Positions 12,301 through 27,600 of a DNA stretch of 64,000 nucleotides are shown here, in pieces. Every line of letters starts with the position of its first letter. Within the stretch, counting starts at the first letter, position 1. Position numbers and translations under genes: made by a program. This stretch comes from Lucifuga dentata (Eukaryota > Chordata > Actinopteri > Ophidiiformes > Bythitidae): positions 176,612-240,611 of the forward strand of contig VXCM01000447.1 of assembly GCA_014773175.1 (NCBI GenBank), given 5' to 3'. The notes beneath the pieces are model-generated. The model saw only the letters and a list, made by a program, of their open reading frames with translations. It was not told where the DNA came from and ran no database searches.

Positions 12301-15300
12301 TTATTGCCTTTATTGGAGTAGAATTGACATTTTAACATGTAAACATACTAAAAAGTAAACATACTAATTCCACAAAAAAGTCAGTGTATATCATGTGTAA
12401 CTACTGGACTAATATAACCTTCTACCTGCAAAATGTCAATACTGTAAATACTATAACAAAAACTAAATGATGAATACTCAGCGCCTTGGCAGTATGATGA
12501 TGTAGTAAACATGAAAACATCGAAGTATACATGCAACAATACATGTACATGTGTGTTTTGTTGCAGCTAGACACACAGAATACAGCTCTGTGTATTTTCC
12601 AAAGTTAAATGCTATGTGTCATTCTTATATAAAGTGGGGTTCCAAAAGTCAGACCAATGTGAAAATGCTTTTATTTTGCATTCTTTTTGAATTTAATAAA
12701 GATTTTTCATTACAAATAATAATATAATCTTAACAATTTGAGTGAAGAGTTGAATCTTTGAAAAATGTACATGAATTTCAGAATATCTTAATATTTGGTG
12801 TGCTTTTTTTGTTTGTTTGTTTTGCTTTAATGACTGCATGCATTCAAGCTGGCATGAACTCCACAAGTTTGTGCAAAACCTCATGAGCCAAATTATCCCA
12901 GCATGATTTGAATTTGACAGTGTTGCAAGAAACTTTTTGTGATGTCAGATTTTCTGATTATTTCCAGATTTACATACAAAACACGACAGATTTTAGATGT
13001 GGTCTCAGACTTTTGGACCCCACTGAATATGTGTGGTGTTGGTGTACGAACTTAAATAAATTAGCAAACAAGCTAATTTCTGCACACATATTTGGGTTTT
13101 GCATAGTTTACAGGTGGTTTATACATTTATTGCTGTGGGCTGGAAACCACCGGATGGGAGCAAGGAGGAAACCATTGCTTGGGGAAGTGAAACACCTGGA
13201 CTGACTAACATGTAGACAATCCCAGGAAAACAGCTGTGCTATAACCCAGAAAAAAGGAATGGGGAAGCAAATCTGGAAAAAGGCTGAAAAGGAAAAGTAA
13301 AAAAAGGTGTAAAGGTAAGGAGAGTAAAGGGAAAAAGTAGAGGAGGGGAGAGAGAAACGCTTAGGAAGTCAGGGACCACACTGGTGTCTTTGTCATAAAT
13401 GATGCATGAGTATAGAAGAAACAGTGCATTTACTGTGCTGGAGCCAAGTGCTTTGCAGCGCTGGAGGGAGGGAGTTTCAACCCAGAAAGAAGCAATGTGT
13501 TTAAACATGTCCTTCCCTATTCGCCTGTTAATACCTTAATGAAAAATGCAATGTTGATATTGGTCCATGATAGGAGTGGATGATATAGCCTTAAAATAAT
13601 ATATCACAAACTATTTTTGTGATAACGAAGATGTCAGGAAGACGATATGAACAATGTGACTAGAAACTGTAACAATATTGGTAAAAATTAATAGGACACA
13701 GTAAAGTGTTTAGCCTTCAAAGTACTAAATTCTGTAATATTTCAGATTGTATAGCTCAAATGAACTTGACCTGCTGGGTCTTCAGTAGTGTATAAAACAT
13801 ATCACCAAATAAAATGATGATAGCTTGAGAGCTGATCTTTGGTAGGTTATGATATTTCCTCCAGTGGTAAATAGCCTCTAGGACGCTGCAACTTAAATAT
13901 GGCTCTGAATTCAGGTTGAGGTTGTCAGAGGTGACTTGTGAGCAACAGGTCACCTCATATATACACATAAACACCTATATATATATCTATATGTATCTAT
14001 ATATAGATATATATAGATATATATATCTATAAAAAATATATATACCTCAAACAACAGAGGTAGCTTCCTTTTTAGGAACTAGTGGAGCCACTATTCTGGC
14101 ATGCTTGTTTTGTTTCTTCTTGTTGCACATGATGCGAGAATTCATCAACACATCATCATGCTGCAATAGTGTCAACATCATGGCACAACAAATTTTTATG
14201 ATATAAAAGAATTATGCTGTAAAAACACAACATCCACACTGGATAACCAGCATTCCCAACTTTTTGGCCTCGCTGTAGTTAACATCCTTCATTTAGGCAG
14301 CGTGTCTCGATGCAGAATGTTCTTTATCTGTATTTTCATATTTTCTAAATCTCACTGTCCGGATCATATGTAGATTCAACAAAGATTTATTGAACATTAA
14401 AAACAGATGAATGGGAAAGTTTTAGAATAATGGACAGAGAATACTGAAACATATGGATGGGATTTTCCAAAATTTCTATAGGTCAGTCTAATTCTGCATG
14501 CCTCTTCAGCCCATTGATATATAGAACTTATGTGTATGTAATACAGTATGTAAGTGATGAAGTCATTTTATGAAAAGATTTTATTAGTTTTTGAGCACTA
14601 TGAGGTCAGCTATATGCTCAGCGCTGGGGCTGCTGGAAATGGGGTCAAAACAACATGCCAGTGCCATTAAATAATAAGAAACATAAATCATTGTAGTAAA
14701 GTGAGCGCTTTATTCAAATGTCAGTCATACTCAAAGACTGGCTGTACAGCTGTTTAACATATAAAAAGTCAGTTTATCTATCTGTAATCTATGCAACAGA
14801 AAGGGTAAAAACAGGCACCACACAATGTAGAAAACAGAGAGGACATGGAGAGGAGAGGAGCAACAAAGGAAAGATCAATGCGATTTACAAAGAAAGGTTT
14901 CATATTTCAGCTTCAGAGGAGAATGCTGGAGTGAGCAATGATGGATGTCTCTGAGAAAAGAAGAATGAGAGGTCAAAAGAAAGACAGATAATGGTACTTA
15001 AAGTCTAGGCTTACATGAAACGGTGATACACATAGCGCCAGATGTTGATACTGCATGTAGGTTATAACATGACTATTGTCTCTTCATCCCTTATCACATA
15101 TGCAAACTAAAAGAAATTACAAAAATGAAACATGGGCAAACCACAATGGGATGCAGTTTTTGTGAGAAGACAAGAACAATTAGCATGATGAATAAGTGAA
15201 TTATGAATCAAATCAAGTCAATCGAATAAAATGCAGCATTAAAAAAATATTCTGTAATCAGTTCATCTAGGTGAATGCAAACAGTAGTCCTACTGAGTAC

Positions 15301-18300
15301 CCTTCTCAAAAAAAAAAAAAAAAANAAAAAAAAAAAAAAAAGAGATTATTATCTCATTTTGGCTGTTAGTCACTATAATACCTTCCTTAAGCTTTAAATG
15401 GATCCATATCAGTGTGATTAGGCCACAGCAGATACATCTGAGTGCTGCCTCACTGTATAGGTTATCTACATCAGTTCCCAACATCTGGAGTCAATATTTT
15501 CATTTCCTACAAGTTTGGTTATATGGTAAAGTGTTGCAGCTGTATCCAACCGAAGGACAGAAAAATATTGTGTTGTTGGCAGGTTTATGAGCATGATTTA
15601 ATATGACTGAGAAAAAAATTTGAGTCTGCTATTGGTTTACACTGTGGCTTAATGAAAAATGACTGAAAGTGGGTCAAAAATGCATGGACTCACTGGAGAA
15701 TTACAAAATTTAAAAAAAAAAACAAAAAACCATAAAGTGACGATAAGGTCATGATCGTTAGAATGAAAAACTTGAGTTTAAAGCCTGGTTTATGCTTAAC
15801 ACGGACACGATGAGGACGTGGATATGGCCGGCTCTGAAACAGACCATCTGCCTATCCTGGCATTCATGGTTGTTATGACAACACTGGGACTTTCCGTGGC
15901 GCTGTGGGACAAAGCCGCTCTTAAACACTCCAAACACACAAACAAACTTAGCAGAAATAGAAGCAGTTTCCGGTTCAGTCACCCACAACAAAACATTGAG
16001 GCATTTAAAATACAGTTATTAATTAACGAAAAGGAGCAATTGTAGTTGCTTGCGATGGCTGCAAGATGAAAAAGGTGCAGAAGGTGATGGTCAGTAAGAC
16101 CTTTGAGTAGAACATCTATATACTTCCCCTTCCTCCACACCTCTTTACTTGGCCAATCGTCAGTGAAAACACATTTATGTCATTGTCCTCACTGATTCAA
16201 AAATTGAATGGTGCAACCCTCAATTGCGGCCACCACGGCTGGCTGTTTTGGCTGCAATTACGCCACATTGTCCATGCTCTCACTGTCATGTCAGCGTCCA
16301 TATTAAGCATAAACCAGGCCAAAGTAAGAACAAATATGGAACTCTAATGGCTTATATTTGTTTACTTGCTCTGAGTTAAGGAAACTTTATATTATTTCAA
16401 AAACTGCAACAACAGTGAAAAATAAATAAATCCCCCACAGGGACAAAGTGATGTAGGATGTGGGAAAATCTTACAAGATGATGGTGATTTTTTTTTAACT
16501 ATTGTTTTTCATGTTCATTTGCAAAGCACCCTTTTTGCATATGAATTTGTATATCATACACACATTGTCTTAAAAACCAAATTACTGGCTGTTACCCATC
16601 ATTAAATTTTACAACTAACATTAAACATCACACAGAAACCTTTACTTTTGTACCTTTGCTATCTCATTTGATATTCATCGTATAGTGTCTTCAGTTAAAT
16701 TAAAACAATATATTTGTCCTGTTTGACATTACTATTATGAAAATAAAGTGTAGGTTTAGAAGACTGTAGTTACTTTGATTCTGCAAGATAACAAAAAACA
16801 AAAAAAAATTGCCTATTAAAAGTTGTAAAAGCAAAGCTAGATTAAAATGAAAAAAAAAATACTGAAAATGGTGTATTCTACGTAGTTTTTATGCTATTAA
16901 AGCAAAAAAAAAAAGTAAAGGCTAAGGTAAGTNTGGTGTATTCTACGTAGTTTTTATGCTATTAAAGCAAAAAAAAAAAGTAAAGGCTAAGGTAAGTTAC
17001 ACCCGCATGCTCAACATACTGGAAGGAAGCTGTGGAATCTTAATCACTTAATCTGTTGATTAACTAAACAACATGCAAACAGTGTAAAAGAATGAGCAGC
17101 GATCACACCCGAGGACATGAGTGGTTTTATTGTCCTGAAGGTGTGAAATGTGCTTTCATCTGGATGAGCAGGAGCGTGAATGAGGCTCAATCAACAGCTG
17201 ATGAACCTCTGAAGTGTGAGCACACACATGTAACACCCCCCAGACCCTCCCCAAACACACACACGCACACACACAACTCCCTCACACTACTCAGAATGTG
17301 ATAAACACATTCGTTACACTTTACACCACCACACACCATTTACGACTTAAGAGGAGGATGATCATCTTCTAACAATAAGCTTTACCTCTCTCTGCCACCT
17401 TTAGCCTGAAATCTGCACGTGAGTCTGCAAACGTGTAAACATTGTGCACAGATGTTCATAACGTGCATGCCAGCATACTTTAATGAAATGTTAATGTTTT
17501 CATTAGGGGACAGTGTGAAAGCCTAAAAATAAATCAAATAGATAAACAACAATAAATCATGAAATGAACCATCTGTTTTTGTTTCCCATTTGGTTCTTTC
17601 TTTGTGCTGGATGCTAGTCAGATTTCAGACTCTTCTCTGCTTAAGCACCTAGCAGCTGTTTGATACACAGGAATACAAATATACCTGAAGTGTATAGCTG
17701 CAATTTTGTGGGTTTGGACATCAAGATAACCTGCAAAATGTACCAAGAAACTCCTCTTTGTCCTTGTTCAAAGACATTTAAATCCTGGAAAGTGAGATAT
17801 GGAGGATTACCATCCTCAGTCTGCTAATCCAATGGCACCTCCTCAACATAAGACCTGATAATGTTTCAATTAACCTCCTGAGGACCTCTATTAAACAGGC
17901 CATTATCTTTCAGTATTAGCCTGAACACAACATATAGTGTCCTTCGAAATACATTAAATCACAGCGTGTGTAATTTAGCCTTTTATTGAATAAATGTGTT
18001 GATTAAATTAGCATTAAAATGCAAGACTGATGAATGGACACTGAGTGAACACAAAGTGAGAAATATAGGTATAATTGTTAGGGCTGTAGAATATTAATCA
18101 ATCGTTTTTATCTCTGCCACTCATACTTATCTTCCTTCCTCCTCTCAGGCTCACAGTTATTAATCATTTTATCATTGCTTCATGCTTCTGAATGTAAATG
18201 TTAGTCTTATTTCCTTATCTAATGATTTAATGTGATTTAAACTTAAAATCCACATTACAAAAAACATACAATTCCTCCTTTTTAACTTTAAAAATGAGCA

Positions 18301-18974
18301 GAAATTAACAAAAAAAAAAAAAAAAAAAAGACTACACAAAGCAAACACGCAACAAAAAACATTCTGAGTACTTACAGGTTCTTGGATTTCTTCTTCTTGG
18401 TCCCTTCGGGGCCAACCTCGCAACTACAGGGGGATCCGGTGCTCAGCTGAGGGGAGAGGAAGGGGAGAGCACACACTGCATCATCCACTCTCCACACAGT
18501 AAGAGGGCCCTGCAGCCTCATGTAAATGGCTAGCTCTGGCTAGCCAATGGCAACCTAGTTGGCTAGTAGGCAAGTAGTCCTCAATGTGTACAGTTAGATT
18601 CAGCGTGCGGTTGGTAGGTTGCAGTCCAGTCACAAAAATGATTAATCCATATCAGCCTGCAACAGCATAAATTCCACAAGGCAAAGCTCCCAGAGGTGTG
18701 TGTAAGATGGTGTCTGTATACAGTATACGTGTCAGGGTATATTAACAAGTAACAGAAATTATATCTGTGAGAATGCAGAGTGTGTGAAAGCGTGTGTGTT
18801 GTTTCTGTCAGCCTCCAACTGTGCCCTGAGTTCTAAATGTCGAGCTAAGACCTCTGGTTTCACATTACACTTTCTGCCAACCCACCATTTTGATTGGTTA
18901 AGAGGAACTGGGAAGTTGCTTGAGGGTGGGGAAGGGGTCAGTCTCCATTAATCTGATGACCTGAAGCTGCCCCA

Positions 18975-19007
<33 letters not shown>

Positions 19008-21273
19008 TGTGAAACCCTAAATAATGACCCATTGTATTGTTGGGAACACAGTCAAATCTGAGCTTATATATTGACCACAGCTGGTAACATATGGTGTATG
19101 CGTGTACGTGTGTGTGTGTGTCTATGGTGTATGTGTGTATGTGTGTGTGTGTGTTCTTGTATTTCTATCATTGTGAGCTCCAATTTGAGTTTTCAACTGA
19201 CAAAGTGAGAACATCTTTATCGAGGACCTTTTAGCCAGTCCTCATTTCTTTAAGGGGACATTTGAGAATTAAAGAACCATACCACATTTTGCATGTTTGA
19301 GCCTAATATATTCAATTTTCATACAAGTAAGGTTACTAACAATCATTTCCCAAAAGATAAAACCATACTTTAGCTTTCCTAATATTTTGCAAAGTCTAAT
19401 CTTTCAAAACCAAATATTTAAGTGATACATCCACCCTAAAAATCGATGTTTGATGTTTCGCCTGCTAATAGTTATGCAGCCTTATGAAGTCACGGTCATC
19501 AAAATTTTTTGATAAATGTAGGTCTTCTTTTGGGACAATATTCCCCGGTAGAGATATACATTCACTCTAAACTTTTTATTGCGCTTAAACGCTAAAATTA
19601 CGAAATGCTGAAAAAACCTGAATACACATCTTGTTCACGATGATGGATTACCTATCCCAAGAACATTTCAAGTATCAACAAGTTGATTTTAATAGCGTAC
19701 CAGAATGAACTGAAACCAATGGCAGTCTGGAAGGTAGGAATTTTTTTTAAATTCACCGTTCCAGTAGTATGCTTTGGGAAATAATTGTCAGTAACATTAA
19801 CATTACATGTATGAAAATTTAATATATTAGGCTCAAACATGCAAAATGGGTGGTATGGTCCTTTNTACATGTATGAAAATTTAATATATTAGGCTCAAAC
19901 ATGCAAAATGGGTGGTATGGTCCTTTAAGAGTTAGTTTAAGTCTTAAGGTTAGGCACCTATTTGTGAGGGTAGGGTTAGGGTTTATGCTTTATGTTAACT
20001 CTGCACGTCTGCTCACATTTGTTATGCAAGCGATACTGGTCACAGAAGTGACCAATATTGCTGCCCCCACCATTTTTGTAAGTACCAGATCTTGTAAGCT
20101 TCTTGCATTTATTAGAGGATGTGCGCAACCAATGCTGTGTATGCGTATGCAGGGATGATGTAAAGAATAAACCTTGCCATAGGAAATGCATTACATTAAT
20201 CCTCACAATACAAACCTGTTTATGGAACATGGGACTATTGTTGTATTCAAACAAAAGCTCCTCCTCTAAGCTGTTTCAACACAAACACTTCCTGCATGAT
20301 GGATGCAGCTATATTGAGCACGCAGGTGAGCCATCATACATATACCAGCTGCCTAAAGTAATATCCTTTTGTGCTTTTTGTATTGTCATTGGACCCGCTG
20401 AACACATCATCAGTGTCATCTCCATGTATTAATCCTTCAAATGGCCAAAGAAAAGGGATTATATAATCAGCAAACAACACTGAAAAGCTTCATGAATTAT
20501 GAAAAAAATGGGAAGTGCAAGTTGTTGTTCTGAAGTTATTTCTAGGGTCTTATTAATGTTATTTGCTATCTTATTACTTCAGATGTTCCTGCCTTCTTTA
20601 ACGTGATTGTGAGAAACTGTTAAAAGAAATATTTTTGGTGGAAATGGAATATCACTTTAAGACACTAATTTATTGTTAGCTGTCAGGATTCATAGAAAAT
20701 TTCATTATATATTATAAAACCCATTTTAGAATTGACTAATAAAGTTGAAACAACGATTAGTACTGTCTCCTCTGTTTTCATTCAGGGATGCTACAATATA
20801 CTGACCAACCAGGCATTAGGTGTTTATTTCATTCAGGAAGATCAATAAGTTATGGTAATTGCATTTGTTTGTTATGCAGCATTTAAGACCAGGAAAAGAA
20901 AACTTTAACAACACTGCCATAACCAAAATCCCAGATGACATGCAGTTTAATAACACAATTCAATGTTATATATAACCAGCAGCTTTTACTGGAAAGCGTA
21001 TGGTAAATATTAGGTTGCATTAGCAGGGATTATGTTGGTCAGGGTCAAGAGAGACATCAAAATCACTAATCTTTAAGGAAACAAGACAACAAAGGGGTCA
21101 CATTAGCAGACTTCCCCCCAAAATTTGAGAAAGCAAGACTTTGCCCCTTCCACAGACATGTCTGACATCTGATATACTCTGCAGGACAGCATTATTGCAG
21201 TGGTATCAGGGTACATTATGCTGGGTAGACCCTGGACTTCAAAGAGGATTTTCTAGATACAGGGCCCGTCTCT

Positions 21274-21304
<31 letters not shown>

Positions 21305-24300
21305 AGACTGGCTGCTTGTATGCTAGGTTGGATGGTCATTCACACTAGACTGTTATGTTCCAGCTGGATGAGCTCCACATGGACACACTTTCAAGAAATG
21401 TGGCTGCATTCTTGCTACAGTCTGTGGGTTGCTAATCACATGCACTTCTACAAACATAAGGTATGGCATTTAAGGAGCGTAAGCCATGGGGATAAGCTAT
21501 CCACCACTGCAAGAGCACTAAAACACCAACGGAACAGACCAAATTAGAATGAAGTATTTATTTTTCTGTCACCCGTATACATACGCAGTGCCGACCACAA
21601 ATCAAAATTCACGACTGCGTCTTGAGAGGAAGAGGTCAATTAGCAGGGAGGCGAGTCCTCAAATTACAATGCCACAGTTTCATAAGGGCTCAAAATGGCC
21701 TTCGAACTTCCTTTATACACTCATTTACAGAGGTGGGTAGTAACGCGTTCCATTTACTCCGTTACATTTAACTTTTTTCACAAAACTGTACTTTACTGAG
21801 TAGTTTTGCTGCAGGATACTTTTAATACTTGAGTATATTTATGAAGAAAAAAATATACTTTTACTCCGTTACATTTGGTCGCACTCTTTGCATTACTTTT
21901 TTATTATCTGCGAGACATGGCTTCGATGCAACGATTAAAATTCTCCACTTTCTCTGCTGCAAGCAGCGGAGAAAGTGAAACTGACTGCTCCACTGTGTGT
22001 GAGAGAGCTTTGGTCCAATCACATTCAGCGTCCTGTCATCTCCATGACAACGATGGGTTGACACAGCTTGATAGGTGGGCCGGCCAGTGCCTTTGCACTG
22101 CACAATATAATATTAATTAAAATGACCTTAAACTAAGCAAACACAAATTTTTTCTTTCATAATTTTCTTGGCGCTTAGACGAAANAAGTCTACCAAAATC
22201 AACAGCAGCTACAATGCGTTGCCATCTTTGTCTACCTAAAAATGTGGACATTTCAGCTTATAAGATGTCAACATGGAACTTGAAACGTGGCAGTAAGCTG
22301 CAATGCTAGCTACTTAATTAGCTGCTGCTGCTAACTCAAGTTTTCCTGTTCTATTTTGAGTAAATTCATTAAGCTAACCTAGCTAAACTCTCTTGGGGCC
22401 AGGCCAGAATTGTTATAATTTGTTACGTGGTAAATATTTGATTCTTTATATGATATGATTTGGATTGTATTAGAAGGTACATGTGGCTACTTTGTATTTT
22501 TTCTTCCTCAGAGGAGCACTTTATAGCTTGTTGATTATTCTAAAGAATAAGCTTGATCAAAGTTACTCACTACTCAAGTAATCTTTTTAATAGATACTTT
22601 CTTACTCTCACTCAAGTAAGTATTGGTGACTACTCTTACTTATACTTGAGTCACTATTATCATAAATTAACAATACTTTTACTTAAGTACAGTTTCTGGC
22701 TACTCTACACACCTCTGCTCATTTATAGTGGGAAATGCAATCTATAGGAACACAATGATTCCATATTACCTAAAAAGAAGGTAATTATGGGTTTCCACAG
22801 ATCATTAGTCATCTCCACTATCACCTTAACATTGACTAGAGGCCATAAATTCAGGAGGAGCAGATGCTTCAAAGACAATAAATTATACTTAAACATATAC
22901 ACTGAGTGGTCTCAGATGTTGAGTATAGATTGCTGGCATCTTTCCATAAAAGGTTTTTATAACTCCATACATCACAGTCAGGCTACAAACAGTATATCAT
23001 ATGTTAAATGTTGCTTTTAATGTTACTGGGAATGGGCGAGTTAAATTTCACTGAACTGTAGAGATAATATACACACTTACAGAGGGACATTCTTGCTTTC
23101 CCTTACATTAAAGAATTTTATATTATTCTATTTGCAAAGATGAACATTTGTATGTTAAAAATGCACAGTCTTATAAAATTACAGCATCACGTTTCTGTGT
23201 TTCTCTTCTTCTCTGCATTCCAACTCACTTCCAACCCTCAGCACACACACACACACACACACATACACTCAAACACACACACACACACAGCAAGACTGAC
23301 TGGCTCAATGGCCAATGGAGCTTAAAAGGTCTGAGTCTAAAAATAGCCCTGGTCTGTGTGTTTCTGTGAGTGTGTGCTTGTGTGTATAGACCACTCACAT
23401 GCTTCAGTGAAGATGGTAAGAAAACACACCATCTGCCAAAGACCACACGACTATAGAGCCCCCTGAGGTATAGGATGCAGATGTTGACACACTGTTAGGA
23501 GTTGGTAGGATGGCTGTACTGATGCATGGATAAAGGTTTGCGCATGCACACACACACACGGCTGGTGTTTTTGCATGTGTCTTTGTAGCAAAACAGTTTA
23601 CAGACCTATGCATATGTGCACGCATGCACGGGTAAAGGCAATCATATGGGCAAACATGTACCAAACAATTCCAAAGTGAGTTAAATGCATATGCACACTC
23701 AAATGAACATTATCTGACACTGAGCCAAAGTCAAGGAGAGAGAGAGAGAGAGGTAGGATGTTTCTCCTAACTTTCATTCTTTTCCTCTCTCATTCTTTCT
23801 TTACACACTTTACATTCTTCAATACATAAACACATTGTAGACACAACATTGCAAACAGCTCTGAAACATTCTTGACCTACTAAAACCAGACTCCAAATCC
23901 TCCAGCAGCCTAAAACCCAAAGGTCGTTGTGTATTTCTTCATACCAGCTCATTTTCTTCATCAGACCCATGTTTGGCTGCTTTCTTCCATTTCATTCCCC
24001 TCTGTTGTGTGAAAACAAATTGACAAGCTGGTTCTGAATAATGTTCCGGAGACCCAGACAAGCTTATTTTTCCCTTTGGGGCAGCTTTCTCCTGTGTTCC
24101 ATTTAGTTTATTCTTAGATTTGTGCTACACATTAAACTCCTGCTTCCTGACATTGTGTGGCCTGACTGTGTGTCAGTGTGTTCATGTGTGTGTGCTTATA
24201 CTTAAAAGTCATTGGGGGGGAATTCATAAAACACAGCGTCAGATTTAAATGTCGATAAGGGCAAATATCGCCACTTGACCATGTTTCCCGTTACTGACAT

Positions 24301-24537
24301 CTTTTACCGTTTGCCTTGAAAGAGGCATTATATGTCAGGGAAGTGATTCATAAAACACACTGCAAATAAAACCTGTTTCAGTCTGGTAAATTTTAACAGC
24401 ATGGATTCTGACATTTTAGACTGTATTTGCCTTCAATAAATTTAATATTTAAGCCGGCTTAATTGATCAGTCAAGATTGATCCTATCTTGCACACATTCT
24501 CGTGATACTGCACCTCTTCCTGAAGCCTCATCTGCTG

Positions 24538-24604
<67 letters not shown>

Positions 24605-27600
24605 CAGACACACTGCCTTTGTGCCAGACTCCCAGTGTGTGGATCTCTTGTCACTCTTATACTCATGTCAGTCTCTTAAAATGTGGAGCTCTAAAGCAGA
24701 GAATGTAGGTTTCCTTTTTAAATTTTGCTTTGACACAAGAGGAAGCACTATAAAACGTGGCTCTTAAATATGAAGCAGCTCAATACCACACTGATCATCG
24801 GCTTTTACTGTGACACCCCTTACAACATGTCGGTTATGGGACAACGATGCACTGATCGAAGTAAGGGAAGCTTTATGAATGTGCTTAAATTATCATGATG
24901 CTTATTTAGCATGTAGTTGCCTTTTTTATGAATTACCCCCCATACCCTTTACAGACAAAAACATATTGTCTGACCTGGCTTCATGACCTGGGTTTAATGC
25001 AGCTCTGAACCTGCTCACCTTTGATATGAATGGATCACAGCTTGTATTACTTGAATAATAGTGTGAATGAAGAGCGTGGAGCACATGTATCAATATAGCA
25101 TGCTGTTTTATGAAACTAAAGCTAAAAAAGATAAAGGCAGAAACATTTTGTTCCAGACAAAATGGACTTTGCCACGCAACTATCTCTAAAACATGCTGAC
25201 TTATCAAATGCTTGCAAAAATAGAATAGCAACTTCTCCAAAAACATCCGATTGTATGTTTGAAGCTTAACAACCCATCCATTTATATACAGTTATTAGTA
25301 CACCTGGAGAATAATAGGAGCATTTATCTTCTTTCTTAACCAAGATAATTTTGCTATTTCTTGCCCTTCTAAATTATCTGCACTTACAAGTAGAGCTTGG
25401 CCAGAGCATTTAAAGAAGAGAAGTGTAAGAAGACAAACACAGAAGGCTAGACTCTCTTAGAGGTGCAGCAGTAACAATGGAGCCTTTATGACTTTGTAAG
25501 AGGCAGGAAAAAAGACAAGAGGAGAAAAGAAAAACAGACGTAATATGAAAGCATAGTGAAATGTGGGAGACTGGGTCACAGAAACAAAACACTGACCTCA
25601 GTGAGGGAGCTTTAATGATTATGGCCTCAATATCAATCCAAGGACTCTAATATATTTATGAAGCTTGACTACAGTAATTCAAGTTGAGAGAACGGCCAAG
25701 CCAAATTCATCCAAAATATTCATGTTGTGTTCTACCGAGAATTTTTCTGATATGTTAATATCAAGTTTTGTTTTGTTCTTCTTCATTTTGCATATTTTCA
25801 AACTTCCTTTACAGAAAAAAACAAAACAAAACAAAACATTTTAGTTTATCTGTGTGTGCGTGAGCTCATAAGCTGCTTGTGCTAATTAGCAGCTGTCATC
25901 CAATTAAACACACACACACATAAAGGAGTTATCTGGAAATAAACTCAATGACCCACAGACAGGATACTGACTCACTGCTTTAATCAAAGTACATCATGAA
26001 AGCAGACAGAAAGATGCATTGTGTGCATGTATGCATGTGTGTGTGTGTCTGCATTTGATCTGACCCTGCTCAGCCTCCTGTTATTCAGCACTGCTAAGCA
26101 GACGGCTGCTTCCTGCATAAGTACTTCCCATGTCACAGGATGTTACTGAGCATACAGCGTCATTTCTCCGAGCTGCTCCTAAACGCTGTCAGGTTATCCA
26201 GGCCTGGAATCGCTGCTGTCTGTAAGACTGTTATTGACATTTCCTGATCCACAAGTGCCTTTTCTGCCTGGAATTTCAAAGGCTGCAGCTTCAGAATTCT
26301 TTCTGTTGCTGGAATGCTCACCATCAGGAATGCCGGAAGTTTTTTGTGCAGGGTCATTCTCTTTGAGGTGACATGTTTTGAGCTACCTCTTTTTCTGACT
26401 AGTCATGCGGTACATCCTGAAACATGATGCAATTAACTGAGCTTTGCAAAACAGAAAAACACACTACATTCAGAAAGCAAATTAAAGGACCATACTGCTG
26501 ATCTTGCATGTTTGAGCCCAATACATACACAACCTGCATACACGTTACATTATTGACAACTGTATTTTAGTTTTTGTGTTGTGTTGCCTAATCTGCTAGT
26601 CTTTCAAAGTCAAACGTTCAGGTGATGCACCCACCTTAAATAAATGTTTCACCCGCTAACACCTAATTTATGGTCATTTTAAGTTCTCGGTAAAAGCAGT
26701 CTTTTTCTAGGACTAAATTCCCTGGTGGAAAAATTTTCTTCTGCTTTGCTCCATGTTGGATCAGTTAAATTAAATAACTTTGATGGATTACTTATCTCAC
26801 ACACCTTTCAAGTCTCTACAAGTTGATTTTAATAGCATACTGGAATTAAGTGAAACCAGTGGCAGTCTGGAAGGTAGGAAAAAAAAAAAAAAATCTAAAA
26901 TGTATTGCTCCAGTAGTATGTTTTGGAAAATTGTTAGCAGTAATACTGAGCTCAAACATAGAAGATCACCATTATGCTCATTTAAAGAAACATAACTACC
27001 TGAAGGCTGATGTTGGCAAATTACTTTAAATTAATTCCTCTAAGTTAAGTTTAAGTTATCCTTCATTGATCTCTGTGGGAAAATTCATCCTCTCCACTCT
27101 CCACTCCATCCTAACTACTGAGTAGTGGGCTGACACAGTGGACCAACTCCCAGTCTGCAGCCTAGTGCTTTGATCAAGGGCAATGGCAGGAGCATTAAAT
27201 TAACACGCACATTTTTGATGGTGGGGAAAATCGGAGTACCCAGAGGAAACACACACGGACACGGGCAGAATACCCCAAAAGGTCCCGGGACCGTCTAGCT
27301 GTGAGGAAAGTTACTCACTGCACCTCCAAGCCATCCTCCATAGTAACCATCATCCGTATATAGTAACAGCAGCAGCAAAAAGGATTATACTGAGCATGAC
27401 AGACTCCAGATCAGCCTAAAAATAATATAGTGGCATTATGCAACAGCAAATGAGGGGCATGTGCTAAATGCTTTATTTCTGTAGCAATGACCTTAGTTTT
27501 CAAAAACATATAGATAGTTAAGAATTCCAAATTAGGACCTGCAGTCTGTGGCAGTCAGACTCTGAGCCTTCCCCTTTATCGGATTCTCTCTAACTTCCTA

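Larger units (their letters stand above)
6772..18375 (-). other. rgs3 intron (11.6 kb) carrying the alternative first exon
   Basis: Bounded by donor GTAAGTACT after 18376 and acceptor caatcag before 6771. Apart from the 11.2-kb first exon and promoter, it holds a Tc1-like element at 12.6-13.0 kb, an inverted-repeat element at 15.8-16.3 kb and simple repeats. Sequence at 6.8-10.8 kb is unrepetitive at the level I can see, with no supported exon. A strong donor-like GGAAG|GTGAGT on the minus strand near 10812 has no open frame leading into it. Confidence 0.75.
19157..19990. repeat. dispersed repeat split by the TTAA element
   Basis: Left half 19157-19268 (tcattgtgagctccaatttg, then agtcctcatttctttaaggg) and right half 19929-19990 (gttagtttaagtcttaaggt, tgagggtagggttagggt) look like two parts of one fish repeat, interrupted by the element at 19273-19924. 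Confidence 0.45.
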
